NCBI RefSeq assembly: GCF_037975245.1
Contig: NC_092580.1
Span: 24,447,001 to 24,511,000, forward strand
DNA: 64,000 nt
Source: Apostichopus japonicus
Taxonomy: Eukaryota; Echinodermata; Holothuroidea; Aspidochirotida; Stichopodidae
Reading direction: 5' to 3'
Each line of letters begins with the position of its first letter. Position 1 is the stretch's first letter. The position numbers and the translations under genes are program-made. Under the pieces are notes generated by a model. That model was given only the letters and a program-made list of their open reading frames with translations, ran no database searches and was not told the DNA's origin. Below, piece after piece: positions 1 to 11,500 of this stretch.

Positions 1-68
1 TCAGCTCGCACAGTGCGCCAAGCCATCGCGCCACTGTATGGACTGAGATATTAGGTGGATTAACTAAT

Positions 69-104
69 ACTTACAGCTCCCCGTGTAGGCACTTGCTGTA
101 AAAG
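69..104 (-). other. Splice acceptor / 21-nt / splice donor cassette (minus strand)
   Basis: Read on the minus strand, each unit contains a pyrimidine-rich tract ending TTTTACAG (acceptor-like). Next come 21 nt (bases 95 down to 75) and then GTAAGTATT, close to an ideal U1 donor. A CTAAT branch-point-like word occurs further upstream in the same strand sense. The 21-nt segment is a multiple of three. This is motif evidence only; use by a spliceosome is untested. Confidence 0.35.
71..101. other. Hairpin/cruciform in each monomer
   Basis: TTACAGC (71-77) and GCTGTAA (95-101) are perfect 7-bp inverted arms. Inside the 17-nt loop, GTG (83-85) and CAC (90-92) can pair around TAGG, giving an extended stem. 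The structure is kept in most monomers. Variants altering the 5' arm (TTACCGC with a paired change GGCAC to GGGAC nearby) recur as a marked monomer type. Confidence 0.7.
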
Positions 105-113
105 ATCGGCAAA

Positions 114-121
114 AGACGTCA
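114..121. promoter_or_regulatory. CRE-like AGACGTCA in each monomer
   Basis: AGACGTCA matches seven of eight bases of the ATF/CREB palindrome TGACGTCA and occurs in almost every unit. It sits next to CCCGGG and TTCGAA palindromes. A regulatory role is speculative. Confidence 0.2.
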
Positions 122-128
122 TCACCCG

Positions 129-139
129 GGGTTCGAACC
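129..139 (-). promoter_or_regulatory. Pol III B-box-like motif in each monomer
   Basis: On the minus strand this reads GGTTCGAACCC, a full match to the tRNA-gene B box GGTTCGANNCC. GGTTCGAACC is itself a 10-bp palindrome, so a near match (last base A) also exists on the plus strand. The motif recurs in nearly every unit. The surrounding T-arm-like hairpin CCGTGG-TTCGAA-CCCCGG has one mismatch. This suggests descent from a tRNA or tRNA-derived SINE head. Transcription is not shown. Confidence 0.6.
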
Positions 140-173
140 ACGGATGCAAAAGAGAGTCTCGATCATCAGCTCG

Positions 174-185
174 CACAATGCGCCA
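174..185 (-). promoter_or_regulatory. Degenerate Pol III A-box-like motif
   Basis: The minus strand reads TGGCGCACTGTG (usually; this unit has an A-for-G change). Compared with the A-box consensus TRGCNNAGYNGG it misses two informative positions. It lies about 34 nt upstream of the B box at 129-139 on the minus strand, a normal A-B spacing for tRNA genes and SINEs. TTTT runs follow the B box by about 15 and 25 nt and could act as terminators. However, a TTTT also lies between the A and B boxes and could stop Pol III early. Confidence 0.4.
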
Positions 186-3100
186 AGCCATCGCGCCACT
201 GTATGAACTGAGGTATTAGGTGGATTAACTAATACTTACAGCTCCCCGTGTAGGCACTTGCTGTAAAAGATCGGCAAAAGACGTCATCACCCGGGGTTCG
301 AACCACGGATGCAAAAGAGAGTCTCGATCCTCAATCAGCTCGCACAGTGCGCCAAGCTATCGCGCCAATGTATGGACTGAAATATTAGGTGGATTAACTA
401 ATACTTACAGCTCCCCGTGTAGGCACTTGCTGTAAAAGATCGGCAAAAGACGTCATCACCCGGGGTTCGAACCACGGATGCAAAAGAGAGTCTCGATCAT
501 CAGCTCGCACAGTGCGCCAAGCCATCGCCCCACTGTATGGACTGAGATATTAGGTGGATTAACTAATACTTACAGCTCCCCGTGTAGGCACTTGCTGTAA
601 AAGATCGGCAAAAGACGTCATCACCCGGGGTTCGAACCACGGATGCAAAAGAGAGTCTCGATCATCAGCTCGCACAGTGCGCCAAGCCATCGCCCCACTG
701 TATGGACTGAGATATTAGGTGGATTAACTAATACTTACAGCTCCCCGTGTAGGCACTTGCTGTAAAAGATCGGCAAAAGACGTCATCACCCGGGGTTCGA
801 ACCACGGATGCAAAAGAGAGTCTCGATCATCAGCTCGCACAGTGCGCCAAGCTATCGCGCCACTGTATGGACTGAGATATTAGGTGGATTAACTAATACT
901 TACAGCTCCCCGTGTAGGCACTTGCTGTAAAAGATCGGCAAAAGACGTCATCACCCGGGGTTCGAACCACGGATGCAAAAGAGAGTCTCGATCTTCAATC
1001 AGCTCGCACAGTGCGCCAAGCCATCGCGCCACTGTATGGACTGAGATATTAGGTGGATTAACTAATACTTACAGCTCCCCGTGTAGGCACTTGCTGTAAA
1101 AGATCGGCAAAAGACGTCATCACCCGGGGTTCGAACCACGGATGCAAAAGAGAGTCTCGATCATCAGCTCGCACAGTGCGCCAAGCTATCGCGCCACTGT
1201 ATGGACTGAGATATTAGGTGGATTAACTAATACTTACAGCTCCCCGTGTAGGCACTTGCTGTAAAAGATCGGCAAAAGACGTCATCACCCGGGGTTCGAA
1301 CCACGGATGCAAAAGAGAGTCTCGATCCTCAATCAGCTCGCACAGTGCGCCAAGCCATCGCGCCACTGTATGGACTGAGATATTAAGTGGATTAACTAAT
1401 ACTTACAGCTCCCCGTGTAGGCACTTGCTGTAAAAGATCGGCAAAAGACGTCATCACCCGGGGTTCGAACCACGGATGCAAAAGAGAGTCTCGATCATCA
1501 GCTCGCACAGTGCGCCAAGCTATCGCGCCACTGTATGGACTGAAATATTAGGTGGATTAACTAATACTTACAGCTCCCCGTGTAGGCACTTGCTGTAAAA
1601 GATCGGCAAAAGACGTCATCACCCGGGGTTCGAACCACGGATGCAAAAGAGAGTCTCGATCATCAGCTCGCACAGTGCGCCAAGCTATCTCGCCACTGTA
1701 TGGACTGAAATATTAGGTGGATTAACTAATACTTACAGCTCCCCGTGTAGGCACTTGCTGTAAAGATCGGCAAAAGACGTCATCACCCGGGGTTCGAACC
1801 ACGGATGCAAAAGAGAGTCTCGCTCATCAGCTCGCACAGTGCGCCAAGCCATCGCGCCACTGTATGGACTGAGATATTAAGTGGATTAACTAATACTTAC
1901 AGCTCCCCGTGTAGGCACTTGCTGTAAAAGATCGGCAAAAGACGTCATCACCCGGGGTTCGAACCACGGATGCAAAAGAGAGTCTCGATCATCAGCTCGC
2001 ACAGTGCGCCAAGCTATCGCGCCACTGTATGGACTGAAATATTAGGTGGATTAACTAATACTTACAGCTCCCCGTGTAGGCACTTGCTGTAAAAGATCGG
2101 CAAAAGACGTCATCACCCGGGGTTCGAACCACGGATGCAAAAGAGAGTCTCGATCCTCAATCAGCTCGCACAGTGCGCCAAGCCATCGCGCCACTGTATT
2201 GACTGAAATATTAGGTGGATTAACTAATACTTACAGCTCCCCGTGTAGGCACTTGCTGTAAAAGATCGGCAAAAGACGTCATCACCCGGGGTTCGAACCA
2301 CGGATGCAAAAGAGAGTCTCGATCATCAGCTCGCACAGTGCGCCAAGCTATCGCGCCACTGTATGGACTGAAATATTAGGTGGATTAACTAATACTTACA
2401 GCTCCCCGTGTAGGCACTTGCTGTAAAAGATCGGCAAAAGACGTCATCACCCGGGGTTCGAACCACGGATGCAAAAGAGAGTCTCGATCCTCAATCAGCT
2501 CGCACAGTGCGCCAAGCCATCGCGCCACTGTATGGACTGAGATATTAGGTGGATTAACTAATACTTACAGCTCCCCGTGTAGGCACTTGCTGTAAAAGAT
2601 CGGCAAAAGACGTCATCACCCGGGGTTCGAACCACGGATGCAAAAGAGAGTCTCGATCATCAGCTCGCACAGTGCGCCAAGCTATCGCGCCACTGTATGG
2701 ACTGAAATATTAGGTGGATTAACTAATACTTACAGCTCCCCGTGTAGGCACTTGCTGTAAAAGATCGGCAAAAGACGTCATCACCCGGGGTTCGAACCAC
2801 GGATGCAAAAGAGAGTCTCGATCATCAGCTCGCACAGTGCGCCAAGCTATCGCGCCACTGTATGGACTGAAATATTAGGTGGATTAACTAATACTTACAG
2901 CTTTCCTTTTAGGCACTTGCTGTAAAAGATCGGCAAAAGACGTCATCACCCGGGGTTCGAACCACGGATGCAAAAGAGAGTCTCGATCCTCAATCAGCTC
3001 GCACAGTGCGCCAAGCCATCGCGCCACTGTATTGACTGAAATATTAGGTGGATTAACTAATACTTACAGCTCTCCGTGTAGGCACTTGCTGTAAAAGATC

Positions 3101-4329
3101 GGCAAAAGGCGTCATCACCCGGGGTTCGAACCACGGATGCAAAAGAGAGTCTCGATCATCAGCTCGCACAGTGCGCCAAGCTATCGCGCCACTGTATGGA
3201 CTGAAATATTAGGTGGATTAACTAATACTTACAGCTCCCCGTGTAGGCACTTGCTGTAAAAGATCGGTAAAAGACGTCATCACCCGGGGTTCGAACCACG
3301 GATGCAAAAGAGAGTATCGATCATCAGCTCGCACAGTGCGCCAAGCTATCGCGCCACTGTATGGACTGAAATATTAGGTGGATTAACTAATACTTACAGC
3401 TCCCCGTGTAGGCACTTGCTGTAAAAGATCGGCAAAAGACGTCATCACCCGGGGTTCGAACCACGGATGCAAAAGAGAGTCTCGATCATCAGCTCGCACA
3501 GTGCGCCAAGCCATCGCGCCACTGTATGGACTGAGATATTAGGTGGATTAACTAATACTTACAGCTCCCCGTGTAGGCACTTGCTGTAAAAGATCGGCAA
3601 AAGACGTCATCACCCGGGGTTCGAACCACGGATGCAAAAGAGAGTCTCGATCATCAGCTCGCACAATGCGCCAAGCCATCGCGCCACTGTATGAACTGAG
3701 GTATTAGGTGGATTAACTAATACTTACAGCTCCCCGTGTAGGCACTTGCTGTAAAAGATCGGCAAAAGACGTCATCACCCGGGGTTCGAACCACGGATGC
3801 AAAAGAGAGTCTCGATCCTCAATCAGCTCGCACAGTGCGCCAAGCTATCGCGCCAATGTATGGACTGAAATATTAGGTGGATTAACTAATACTTACAGCT
3901 CCCCGTGTAGGCACTTGCTGTAAAAGATCGGCAAAAGACGTCATCACCCGGGGTTCGAACCACGGATGCAAAAGAGAGTCTCGATCATCAGCTCGCACAG
4001 TGCGCCAAGCCATCGCCCCACTGTATGGACTGAGATATTAGGTGGATTAACTAATACTTACAGCTCCCCGTGTAGGCACTTGCTGTAAAAGATCGGCAAA
4101 AGACGTCATCACCCGGGGTTCGAACCACGGATGCAAAAGAGAGTCTCGATCATCAGCTCGCACAGTGCGCCAAGCCATCGCCCCACTGTATGGACTGAGA
4201 TATTAGGTGGATTAACTAATACTTACAGCTCCCCGTGTAGGCACTTGCTGTAAAAGATCGGCAAAAGACGTCATCACCCGGGGTTCGAACCACGGATGCA
4301 AAAGAGAGTCTCGATCATCAGCTCGCACA

Positions 4330-6469
4330 GTGCGCCAAGCTATCGCGCCACTGTATGGACTGAAATATTAGCTGGATTAACTAATACTTACAGCTCCCCG
4401 TGTAGGCACTTGCTGTAAAAGATCGGCAAAAGACGTCATCATCCGGGGTTCGAACCACGGATGCAAAAGAGAGTCTCGATCATCAGCTTACACAGTGCGC
4501 CAAGCCATCGCGCAACTGTATGGACTGAGATATTAAGTGGATTAACTAATGCTTACAGCTCCCCGTGTAGGCACTTGCTGTAAAAGATCGGCAAAAGACG
4601 TCATCACCCGGGGTTCGAACCACGGATGCAAAAGAGAGTCTCGATCATCAGCTCGCACAGTGCGCCAAGCCATCGCGCCACTGTATGGACTGAAATATTA
4701 AGTGGATTAACTAATGCTTACAGCTCCCGTGTAGGCACTTGCTGTAAAAGATCGGCAAAAGACGTCATCACCCGGGGTTCGAACCACGGATGCAAAAGAG
4801 AGTCTCGATCATCAGCTCGCACAGTGCGCCAAGCCATCGCGCCACTGTACGGACTGAAATATTAGGTGGATTAACTAATACTTACAGCTCCCCGTGTAGG
4901 CACTTGCTGTAAAAGATCGGCAAAAGACGTCATCACCCGGGGTTCGAACCACGGATGCAAAAGAGAGTCTCGATCATCAGCTCGCACAGTGCGCCAAGCC
5001 ATCGCGTCACTGTATGGACTGAGATATTAGGTGGATTAACTAATACTTACAGCTCCCCGTGTAGGCACTTGCTGTAAAAGATCGGCAAAAGACGTCATCA
5101 CCCGGGGTTCGAACCACGGATGCAAAAGAGAGTCTCGATCATCAGCTCGCACAGTGCGCCAAGCTATCGCGCCACTGTATGGATTGAAATATTAGCTGGA
5201 TTAACTAATACTTACAGCTCCCCGTGTAGGCACTTGCTGTAAAAGATCGGCAAAAGACGTCATCACCCGGGGTTCGAACCACGGATGCAAAAGAGAGTCT
5301 CGATCATCAGCTCGCACAGTGCGCCAAGCCATCGCCCCACTGTATGGACTGAGATATTAGGTGGATTAACTAATACTTACAGCTCCCCGTGTAGGCACTT
5401 GCTGTAAAAGATCGGCAAAAGACGTCATCACCCGGGGTTCGAACCACGGATGCAAAAGAGAGTCTCGATCATCAGCTCGCACAGTGCGCCAAGCTATCGC
5501 GCCACTGTATGGACTGAAATATTAGGTGGATTAACTAATACTTACAGCTCCCCGTGTAGGCACTTGCTGTAAAAGATCGGCAAAAGACGTCATCATCCGG
5601 GGTTCGAACCACGGATGCAAAAGAGAGTCTCGATCATCAGCTTACACAGTGCGCCAAGCCATCGCGCCACTGTATGGACTGAGATATTAAGTGGATTAAC
5701 TAATGCTTACAGCTCCCCGTGTAGGCACTTGCTGTAAAAGATCGGCAAAAGACGTCATCACCCGGGGTTCGAACCACGGATGCAAAAGAGAGTCTCGATC
5801 ATCAGCTCGCACAGTGCGCCAAGCCATCGCGCCACTGTATGGACTGAAATATTAAGTGGATTAACTAATGCTTACAGCTCCCGTGTAGGCACTTGCTGTA
5901 AAAGATCGGCAAAAGACGTCATCACCCGGGGTTCGAACCACGGATGCAAAAGAGAGTCTCGATCATCAGCTCGCACAGTGCGCCAAGCCATCGCGTCACT
6001 GTATGGACTGAGATATTAGGTGGATTAACTAATACTTACAGCTCCCCGTGTAGGCACTTGCTGTAAAAGATCGGCAAAAGACGTCATCACCCGGGGTTCG
6101 AACCACGGATGCAAAAGAGAGTCTCGATCATCAGCTCGCACAGTGCGCCAAGCTATCCCGCCACTGTATGGATTGAAATATTAGCTGAATTAACTAATAC
6201 TTACAGCTCCCCGTGTAGGCACTTGCTGTAAAAGATCGGCAAAAGACGTCATCACCCGGGGTTCGAACCACGGATGCAAAAGAGAGTCTCGATCATCAGC
6301 TCGCACAGTGCGCCAAGCCATCGCCCCACTGTATGGACTGAGATATTAGGTGGATTAACTAATACTTACAGCTCCCCGTGTAGGCACTTGCTGTAAAAGA
6401 TCGGCAAAAGACGTCATCACCCGGGGTTCGAACCACGGATGCAAAAGAGAGTCTCGATCATCAGCTCGC
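4330..6469 (+). repeat. Tandem seven-monomer higher-order repeat, ~1154 bp
   Basis: A block containing CATCATCC, then CAGCTTACACAG, then a 164-bp unit with CAGCTCCCGTG (about 4718) recurs 1154 bp later (about 5590-5880). The second copy then lacks one TACGG-type unit, so later markers (CGCGTCACTG at about 5004 and 5995) are offset by about 991 bp. This shows unit loss after duplication. Confidence 0.75.
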
Positions 6470-8599
6470 ACAGTGCGCGAAGCCATCGCGCCACTGTACG
6501 GACTGAAATATTAGGTGGATTAACTAATTCTTACGCTCCCCGTGTAGGCACTTGCTGTAAAAGATCGGCAAAAGACGTCATCACCCGGGGTTCGAACCAC
6601 GGATGCAAAAGAGAGTCTCGATCATCAGCTCGCACAGTGCGCCAAGCCATCGCGCCACTGTATGGACTGAGATATTAGGTGGATTAACTAATACTTACAG
6701 CTCCCCGTGTAGGCACTTGCTGTAAAAGATCGGCAAAAGACGTCATCACCCGGGGTTCGAACCACGGATGCAAAAGAGAGTCTCGATCATCAGCTCGCAC
6801 AGTGCGCCAAGCCATCGCGCCACTGTATGGACTGAGATATTAGGTGGATTTACTAATACTTACAGCTCCCCGTGTAGGCACTTGCTGTAAAAGATCGGCA
6901 AAAGACGTCATCACCCGGGGTTCGAACCACGGATGCAAAAGAGAGTCTCGATCATCAGCTCGCACAGTGCGCCAAGCCATCGCGCCACTGTATGGACTGA
7001 CATATTAGGTGGATTAACTAATACTTACAGCTCCCCGTGTAGGCACTTGCTGTAAAAGATCGGCAAAAGACGTCATCACCCGGGGTTCGAACCACGGATG
7101 CAAAAGAGAGTCTCGATCATCAGCTCGCACAGTGCGCCAAGCCATCGCGCCACTGTACGGACTGAAATATTAGGTGGATTAACTAATTCTTACAGCTCCC
7201 CGTGTAGGCACTTGCTGTAAAAGATCGGCAAAAGACATCACCCGGGGTTCGAACCACGGATGCAAAAGAGAGTCTCGATCATCAGCTCGCACAGTGCGCC
7301 AAGCCATCGCGCCACTGTACGGACTGAAATATTAGGTGGATTAACTAATTCTTACAGCTCCCCGTGTAGGCACTTGCTGTAAAAGATCGGCAAAAGACGT
7401 CATCACCCGGGGTTCGAACCACGGATGCAAAAGAGAGTCTCGATCATCAGCTCGCACAGTGCGCCAAGCCATCGCGCCACTGTATGGACTGACATATTAG
7501 GTGGATTAACTAATACTTACAGCTCCCCGTGTAGGCACTTGCTGTAAAAGATCGGCAAAAGACGTCATCACCCGGGGTTCGAACCACGGATGCAAAAGAG
7601 AGTCTCGATCATCAGCTCGCACAGTGCGCCAAGCCATCGCGCCACTGTATGGACTGAGATATTAGCTGGATTAACTAATACTTACAGCTCCCCGTGTAGG
7701 CACGTGCTGTAAAAGATCGGCAAAAGACGTCATCACCGGGATTCGAACCACGGATGCAAAAGAGAGTCTCGATCATCAGCTCGCACAGTGCGCCAAGCCA
7801 TCGCGCCACTGTATGGACTGAGATATTAGGTGGATTAACTAATACTTACAGCTCCCCGTGTAGGCACTTGCTGTAAAAGATCGGCAAAAGACGTCATCAC
7901 CCGGGGTTCGAACCACGGATGCAAAAGAGAGTCTCGATCATCAGCTCGCACAGTGCGCCAAGCCATCGCGCCACTGTATGGACTGAGATATTAGGTGGAT
8001 TAACTAATACTTACAGCTCCCCGTGTAGGCACTTGCTGTAAAAGATCGGCAAAAGACGTCATCACCCGGGGTTCGAACCACGGATGCAAAAGAGAGTCTC
8101 GATCATCAGCTCGCACAGTGCGCCAAGCCATCGCGCCACTGTATGGACTGAGATATTAGGTGGATTAACTAATACTTACAGCTCCCCGTGTAGGCACTTG
8201 CTGTAAAAGATCGGCAAAAGACGTCATCACCCGGGGTTCGAACCACGGATGCAAAAGAGAGTCTCGATCATCAGCTCGCACAGTGCGCCAAGCCATCGCG
8301 CCACTGTATGGACTGAGATATTAGGTGGATTAACTAATACTTACAGCTCCCCGTGTAGGCACTTGCTGTAAAAGATCGGCAAAAGACGTCATCACCCGGG
8401 GTTCGAACCACGGATGCAAAAGAGAGTCTCGATCATCAGCTGGCACAGTGCGCCAAGCCATCGCGCTACTGTATGGATTGAAATATTAACTGGATTAACT
8501 AATACTTACAGCTCCCCGTGTAGGCACTTGCTGTAAAAGATCGGCAAAAGACGTCATCACCCGGGGTTCGAACCACGGATGCAAAAGAGAGTCTCGATC

Positions 8600-11500
8600 A
8601 TCAGCTCGCACAGTGCGCCAAGCTATCGCGCCACTGTACGGACTGAAATATTAGGTGGATTAACTAATTCTTACAGCTCCCCGTGTAGGCACTTGCTGTA
8701 AAAGATCGGCAAAAGACGTCATCACCCGGGGTTCGAACCACGGATGCAAAAGAGAGTCTCGATCATCAGCTTGCACAGTGCGCCAAGCTATCGCGCCACT
8801 GTATGGACTGAAATATTAATTGGATTAACTAATACTTACAGCTCCCCGTGTAGGCACTTGCTGTAAAAGATCGGCAAAAGACGTCATCACTCGGGGTTCG
8901 AACCACGGATGCAAAAGAGAGTCTCGATCATCAGCTCGCACAGTGCGCCAAGCCATCGCGCCACTGTATGGACTGAGATATTAGCTGGATTAACTAATAC
9001 TTACAGCTCCCCGTGTAGGCACTTGCTGTAAAAGATCGGCAAAAGACGTCATCACCCGGGGTTCGAACCACGGATGCAAAAGAGAGTCTCGATCATCAGC
9101 TCGCACAGTGCGCCAAGCCATCGCGCCACTGTATGGACTGAGATATTAGCTGGATTAACTAATACTTACAGCTCCCCGTGTAGGCACTTGCTGTAAAAGA
9201 TCGGCAAAAGACGTCATCACCCGGGGTTCGAACCACGGATGCAAAAAAGAGTCTCGATCATCAGCTCGCACAGTGCGCCAAGCCATCGCGCCACTGTATG
9301 GACTGAGATATTAGCTGGATTAACTAATACTTACAGCTCCCCGTGTAGGCACTTGCTGTAAAAGATCGGCAAAAGACGTCATCATCCGGGGTTCGAACCA
9401 CGGATGCAAAAGAGAGTCTCGATCATCAGCTTGCACAGTGCGCCAAGCCATCGCGCCACTGTATGGACTGAGATATTAAGTGGATTAACTAATACTTACA
9501 GCTCCCCGTGTAGGCACTTGCTGTAAAAGATCGGCAAAAGACGTCATCACCCGGGGTTCGAACCACGGATGCAAAAGAGAGTCTCGATCATCAGCTCGCA
9601 CAGTGCGCCAAGCCATCGCGCCACTGTATGGACTGAGATATTAGGTGGATTAACTAATACTTACAGCTCCCCGTGTAGGCACTTGCTGTAAAAGATCGGC
9701 AAAAGACGTCATCATCCGGGGTTCGAACCATGGATGCAAAAGAGAGTCTCGATCATCAGCTTGCACAGTGCGCCAAGCCATCGCGCCACTGTATGGACTG
9801 AGATATTAAGTGGATTAACTAATACTTACAGCTCCCCGTGTAGGCACTTGCTGTAAAAGATCGGCAAAAGACGTCATCACCCGGGGTTCGAACCACGGAT
9901 GCAAAAGAGAGTCTCGATCATCAGCTCGCACAGTGCGCCAAGCCATCGCGCCACTGTACGGACTGAAATATTAGGTGGATTAACTAATTCTTACAGCTCC
10001 CCGTGTAGGCACTTGCTGTAAAAGATCGGCAAAAGACGTCATCACTCGGGGTTCGAACCACGGATGCAAAAGAGAGTCTCGATCATCAGCTCGCACAGTG
10101 CGCCAAGCCATCGCGCCACTGTACGGACTGAAATATTAGGTGGATTAACTAATTCTTACAGCTCCCCGTGTAGGCACTTGCTGTAAAAGATCGGCAAAAG
10201 ACGTCATCACCCGGGGTTCGAACCACGGATGCAAAAGAGAGTCTCGATCATCAGCTCGCACAGTGCGCCAAGCCATCGCGCCACTGTACGGACTGAAATA
10301 TTAGGTGGATTAACTAATTCTTACAGCTCCCTGTGTAGGCACTTGCTGTAAAAGATCGGCAAAAGACGTCATCACCCGGGGTTCGAACCACGGATGCAAA
10401 AGAGAGTCTCGATCATCAGCTTGCACAGTGCGCCAAGCTATCGCGACACTGTATGGACTGAAATATTAATTGGATTAACTAATACTTACAGCTCCCCGTG
10501 TAGGCACTTGCTGTAAAAGATCGGCAAAAGACGTCATCACTCGGGGTTCGAACCACGGATGCAAAAGAGAGTCTCGATCATCAGCTCGCACAGTGCGCGA
10601 AGCCATCGCGCCACTGTATGGACTGAGATATTAGGTGGATTAACTAATACTTACAGCTCCCCGTGTAGGCACTTGCTGTAAAAGATCGGCAAAAGACGTC
10701 ATCACCCGGGGTTCGAACCACGGATGCAAAAGAGAGTCTCGATCATCAGCTCGCACAGTGCGCCAAGCCATCGCGCCACTGTATGGACTGAGATATTAGG
10801 TGGATTAACTAATACTTACCGCTCCCCGTGTAGGGACTTGCTGTAAAAGATCGGCAAAAGACGTCATCACCCGGGGTTCGAACCACGGATGCAAAAGAGA
10901 GTCTCGATCATCAGCTCGCACAGTGCGCCAAGCCATCGCGCCACTGTATGGACTGAGGTATTAGGTGGATTGACTAATACTTACAGCTCCCCGTGTAGGC
11001 ACTTGCTGTAAAAGATCGGCAAAAGACGTCATCACCCGGGGTTCGAACCACGGATGCAAAAGAGAGTCTCGATCATCAGCTCGCACAGTGCGCCAAGCCA
11101 TCTCGCCACTGTATGGACTGAGGTATTAGGTGGATTAACTAATACTTACAGCTCCCCGTGTAGGCACTTGCTGTAAAAGATCGGCAAAAGACGTCATCAC
11201 CCGGGGTTCGAACCACGGATGCAAAAGAGAGTCTCGATCATCAGCTCGCACAGTGCGCCAAGCTATCGCGCCACTGTATGGATTGAAATATTAACTGGAT
11301 TAACTAATACTTACAGCTCCCCGTGTAGGCACTTGCTGTAAAAGATCGGCAAAAGACGTCATCACCCGGGGTTCGAACCACGGATGCAAAAGAGAGTCTC
11401 GATCATCAGCTCGCACAGTGCGCCAAGCTATCGCGCCACTGTATGGACTGAAATATTAGCTGGATTAACTAATACTTACAGCTCCCCGTGTAGGCACTTG

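Larger units (their letters stand above)
1..165 (+). repeat. Representative satellite monomer (165 bp)
   Basis: This unit serves as the reference for internal landmarks. Bases 6-37 hold CGCAC-A-GTGCG (an almost uninterrupted inverted repeat) and two GCGCCA words. Bases 38-70 are the AT-rich, most variable part. Bases 71-101 form a hairpin, 114-121 contain GACGTC, and 125-139 contain CCCGGG and TTCGAA. Bases 140-165 complete the nearly invariant part. 165 is a multiple of three, so the reading frame is kept from unit to unit. Each unit still carries stops (for example TTA/TAA in the AT-rich part), so no long protein is encoded. Confidence 0.97.
1..875 (+). repeat. Five-monomer block duplicated 3488 bp downstream
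   Basis: Bases 1 to about 875 reappear at 3489 to about 4363, apparently without differences by eye. The copy includes private variants: CACAATGCG with TATGAACTGAGG, GCCAATGTATGG in a 169-bp unit, and two consecutive CGCCCCACTG units. The offset of 3488 bp equals 21 monomers (six of 169 bp, one of 164 bp). The copies part near 875/4363, where GACTGAGA meets GACTGAAA. Confidence 0.85.

Noticed and set aside
50-56. Telomere-like TTAGG
   Set aside because: TTAGGTGG occurs once per 165-bp unit and is one of several variants (TTAGCTGG, TTAAGTGG); there is no short tandem telomeric repeat.
127-139. CENP-B box
   Set aside because: The minus strand has TTCG followed by CGGG, but two bases too close together and without the required central A.
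125-200. Functional tRNA genes in each monomer
   Set aside because: The B box is perfect, but the A box misses consensus bases, the T stem mispairs, no proper anticodon arm or acceptor stem forms, and a T4 run lies between the boxes.
4626-4865. 79-aa open frames starting MQKRVSIISS at 4626, 5780, 6439, 13034, 30058 and a similar one at 41786
   Set aside because: They span two satellite units and exist only where a small indel (-1 unit or AGGC gain) shifts past the usual stop. The repeats themselves explain them; there is no sign of coding constraint.
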